Origin: Stramonita haemastoma
Lineage: Eukaryota; Mollusca; Gastropoda; Neogastropoda; Muricidae
Reading direction: 5' to 3'
Assembly (NCBI GenBank): GCA_030674155.1
Contig: CM060320.1
Coordinates: forward strand, 31,435,308-31,452,807
Length of the DNA: 17,500 nt
Part shown: piece after piece, positions 16,668-17,500 of the stretch
How the letters are laid out: every line of letters starts with the position of its first letter
Numbering within the stretch: position 1 is the first letter of the stretch
Notes under the pieces: model-generated
Told to the model about the DNA's origin: nothing
The model's input: the letters and a program-made list of their open reading frames with translations, nothing else
Database searches by the model: none
Translations under genes and position numbers: made by a program

Positions 16668-16954
16668 GTAAAGGTATCCTGTAACCTATGTGGTCATAGG
16701 GGAGCGAGGTATCAGAGACCTCAGCTTCTCCAGAGGCCAGCATATTGAGGGCGGCGCCCATGTCCTCTCCCTCGCTGGTTTACCTTCCCTGACCCTAAAG
16801 AGGGCAGGTACCCATTTACAGCTGGGTGAACTGGGGGACTGTACTGAAACCAAAGCGCGTAAACGGTCATTCATCCACTTGGTAACTACACTCAATGCTG
16901 CTTAAATTTAGCTTGGGGAAGCGAGTGCTCTGACTACTGAGCAATCCCGTCCGT
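16668..16954 (-). mobile_element. tRNA/5S-chimeric SINE (family B), near full length, minus strand
   Basis: Reverse-complemented: head acgggattgctcagtagtca, cagagcactcgcttccccaa, the 5S-like block (agctaaatttaagcagcatt, then tagttaccaagtggatgaat), ttcagtacagtcccccagtt, agctgtaaatgggtacctgc, agggaaggtaaaccagcgag, and the end tacctttacc followed by a T9 run. It is flanked on both sides by ATTGT repeats, consistent with insertion into that array. Confidence 0.85.
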
Positions 16955-17085
16955 ATTGTATTGTATTGTAATGCATTGCATTGCATTATATTGTATTGTA
17001 TTGTATGTAGTGTAGTGTAGTGTAGTGTAGTGTAGTGTAGTGTAGTGTAGTGTAGTGTAGTGTAGTGTAGTGTAGTGTAGTGTAT
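16955..17085 (+). repeat. (ATTGT)n followed by (TGTAG)n array
   Basis: ATTGT units with GCATT variants (to about 17005) are followed by about 15 clean TGTAG units (17006-17083). This looks like a mutated pentamer that then expanded. Confidence 0.95.
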
Positions 17086-17112
17086 ACTACTTTAAGTCAC
17101 GGCAGATTTGTT

Positions 17113-17214
17113 GTAGGCTACACAAAATTCGGGCTGCTCTCCCCGAAGAGAGCGCGTCGCCCCAAGAACAGCGCCACCCATTCCTTTTTTTTTCTGTCTG
17201 CATGTGTAGCCTAC
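17113..17214. repeat. 12-bp perfect inverted repeat enclosing a GC-rich hairpin
   Basis: gtaggctacaca (17113-17124) is the exact reverse complement of tgtgtagcctac (17203-17214). Inside, gctctc (17136-17141) pairs with gagagc (17148-17153) in a GC-rich segment reading cgggctgctctcccc and gcgcgtcgcc, followed by agcgccacccattcc and a T-run. It looks like the structured end of a repeat element (MITE or SINE-like). The family was not identified. Confidence 0.5.
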
Positions 17215-17500
17215 TTGTTTCCCTATTAGAGTAGCTTTTTACTACAGAATTTTGCCAGGAATAACTTTCTTGTTCTAGTAGGTTCTTTCCCGTGCGCCAA
17301 ATGCGTATTGTACACTGGACCTCGATTTATCGCCTAATCCGAAAATCTAGCACCCAAACCACCACTCACGATCACGCACAGTCTAGTGGATTTTTGGGGG
17401 GTGGGGGAGGGGGGAATTTCGGGCATAAATGGAGATCAAACCACCACACACTTTTAGACGTGGACTTTTCGCTGTCTAGGAAGGTGTGCTACTTCTAGAC
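17215..17500. other. No gene recognised
   Basis: Mixed composition with a G-rich stretch (about 17393-17413). The open frame running to the window edge has no supporting motif. Confidence 0.35.

Overview
This is eukaryotic genomic DNA, AT-rich outside its microsatellites, with introns, retroposons and a very high load of simple repeats. It has no operons, ribosome binding sites, CRISPR array or prokaryotic genes. The tRNA-derived SINEs, RTE-like retrotransposons, (ATT)n-tailed non-LTR 3' ends and long GT/CT microsatellites suggest a lophotrochozoan, most likely a mollusc and perhaps a marine gastropod. That placement is inference from repeat style and cannot be proved here.

Layout. At 142-337 a short poly(A)-tailed insert lies between 16-bp direct repeats. 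At 773-1755 are the last two exons of a diverged methyltransferase gene of the METTL24 / Methyltransf_22 type, on the plus strand with its 5' part outside the window. A SINE sits in its last intron. The stretch 1756-4740 could be its 3' UTR or intergenic DNA. It holds an antisense RNase H relic of a non-LTR element, one SINE of each of two families, and a good AATAAA at 4699. At 4746-5531 there are compound microsatellites and a SINE. At 5920-7650 an old, broken RTE-like element is interrupted by a younger RTE insertion on the minus strand (6070-7102), with a 10-bp target-site duplication and a (TGAG)n tail. Two SINEs stand in tandem at 7795-8375, a foldback sequence lies at 8567-8688, and another SINE at 8869-9215.

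At 9840-10760 is the one long, intact, non-repeat ORF: 306 codons, apparently intronless, function unknown. Two compound microsatellites with an identical core bracket it (about 9637 and 11605). From 11930 to 13613 I see a possible promoter, an untranslated first exon and a short first coding exon of a gene running off to the right, all weakly supported. The rest is mostly repeats: two (ATT)n-type retroposon 3' ends, trinucleotide arrays, a ~630-bp GAA-rich tract, ATTGT and TGTAG pentanucleotide arrays holding SINE copies, and a structured inverted repeat near 17113-17214.

The most interesting signal is a SINE family (five long copies and one 3' fragment, both orientations) whose 5' end joins a tRNA-like box A to a segment closely resembling the internal control region of 5S rRNA. 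It is a tRNA/5S chimera, followed by a conserved body of unknown origin. No functional cellular system of linked genes is visible in this window.
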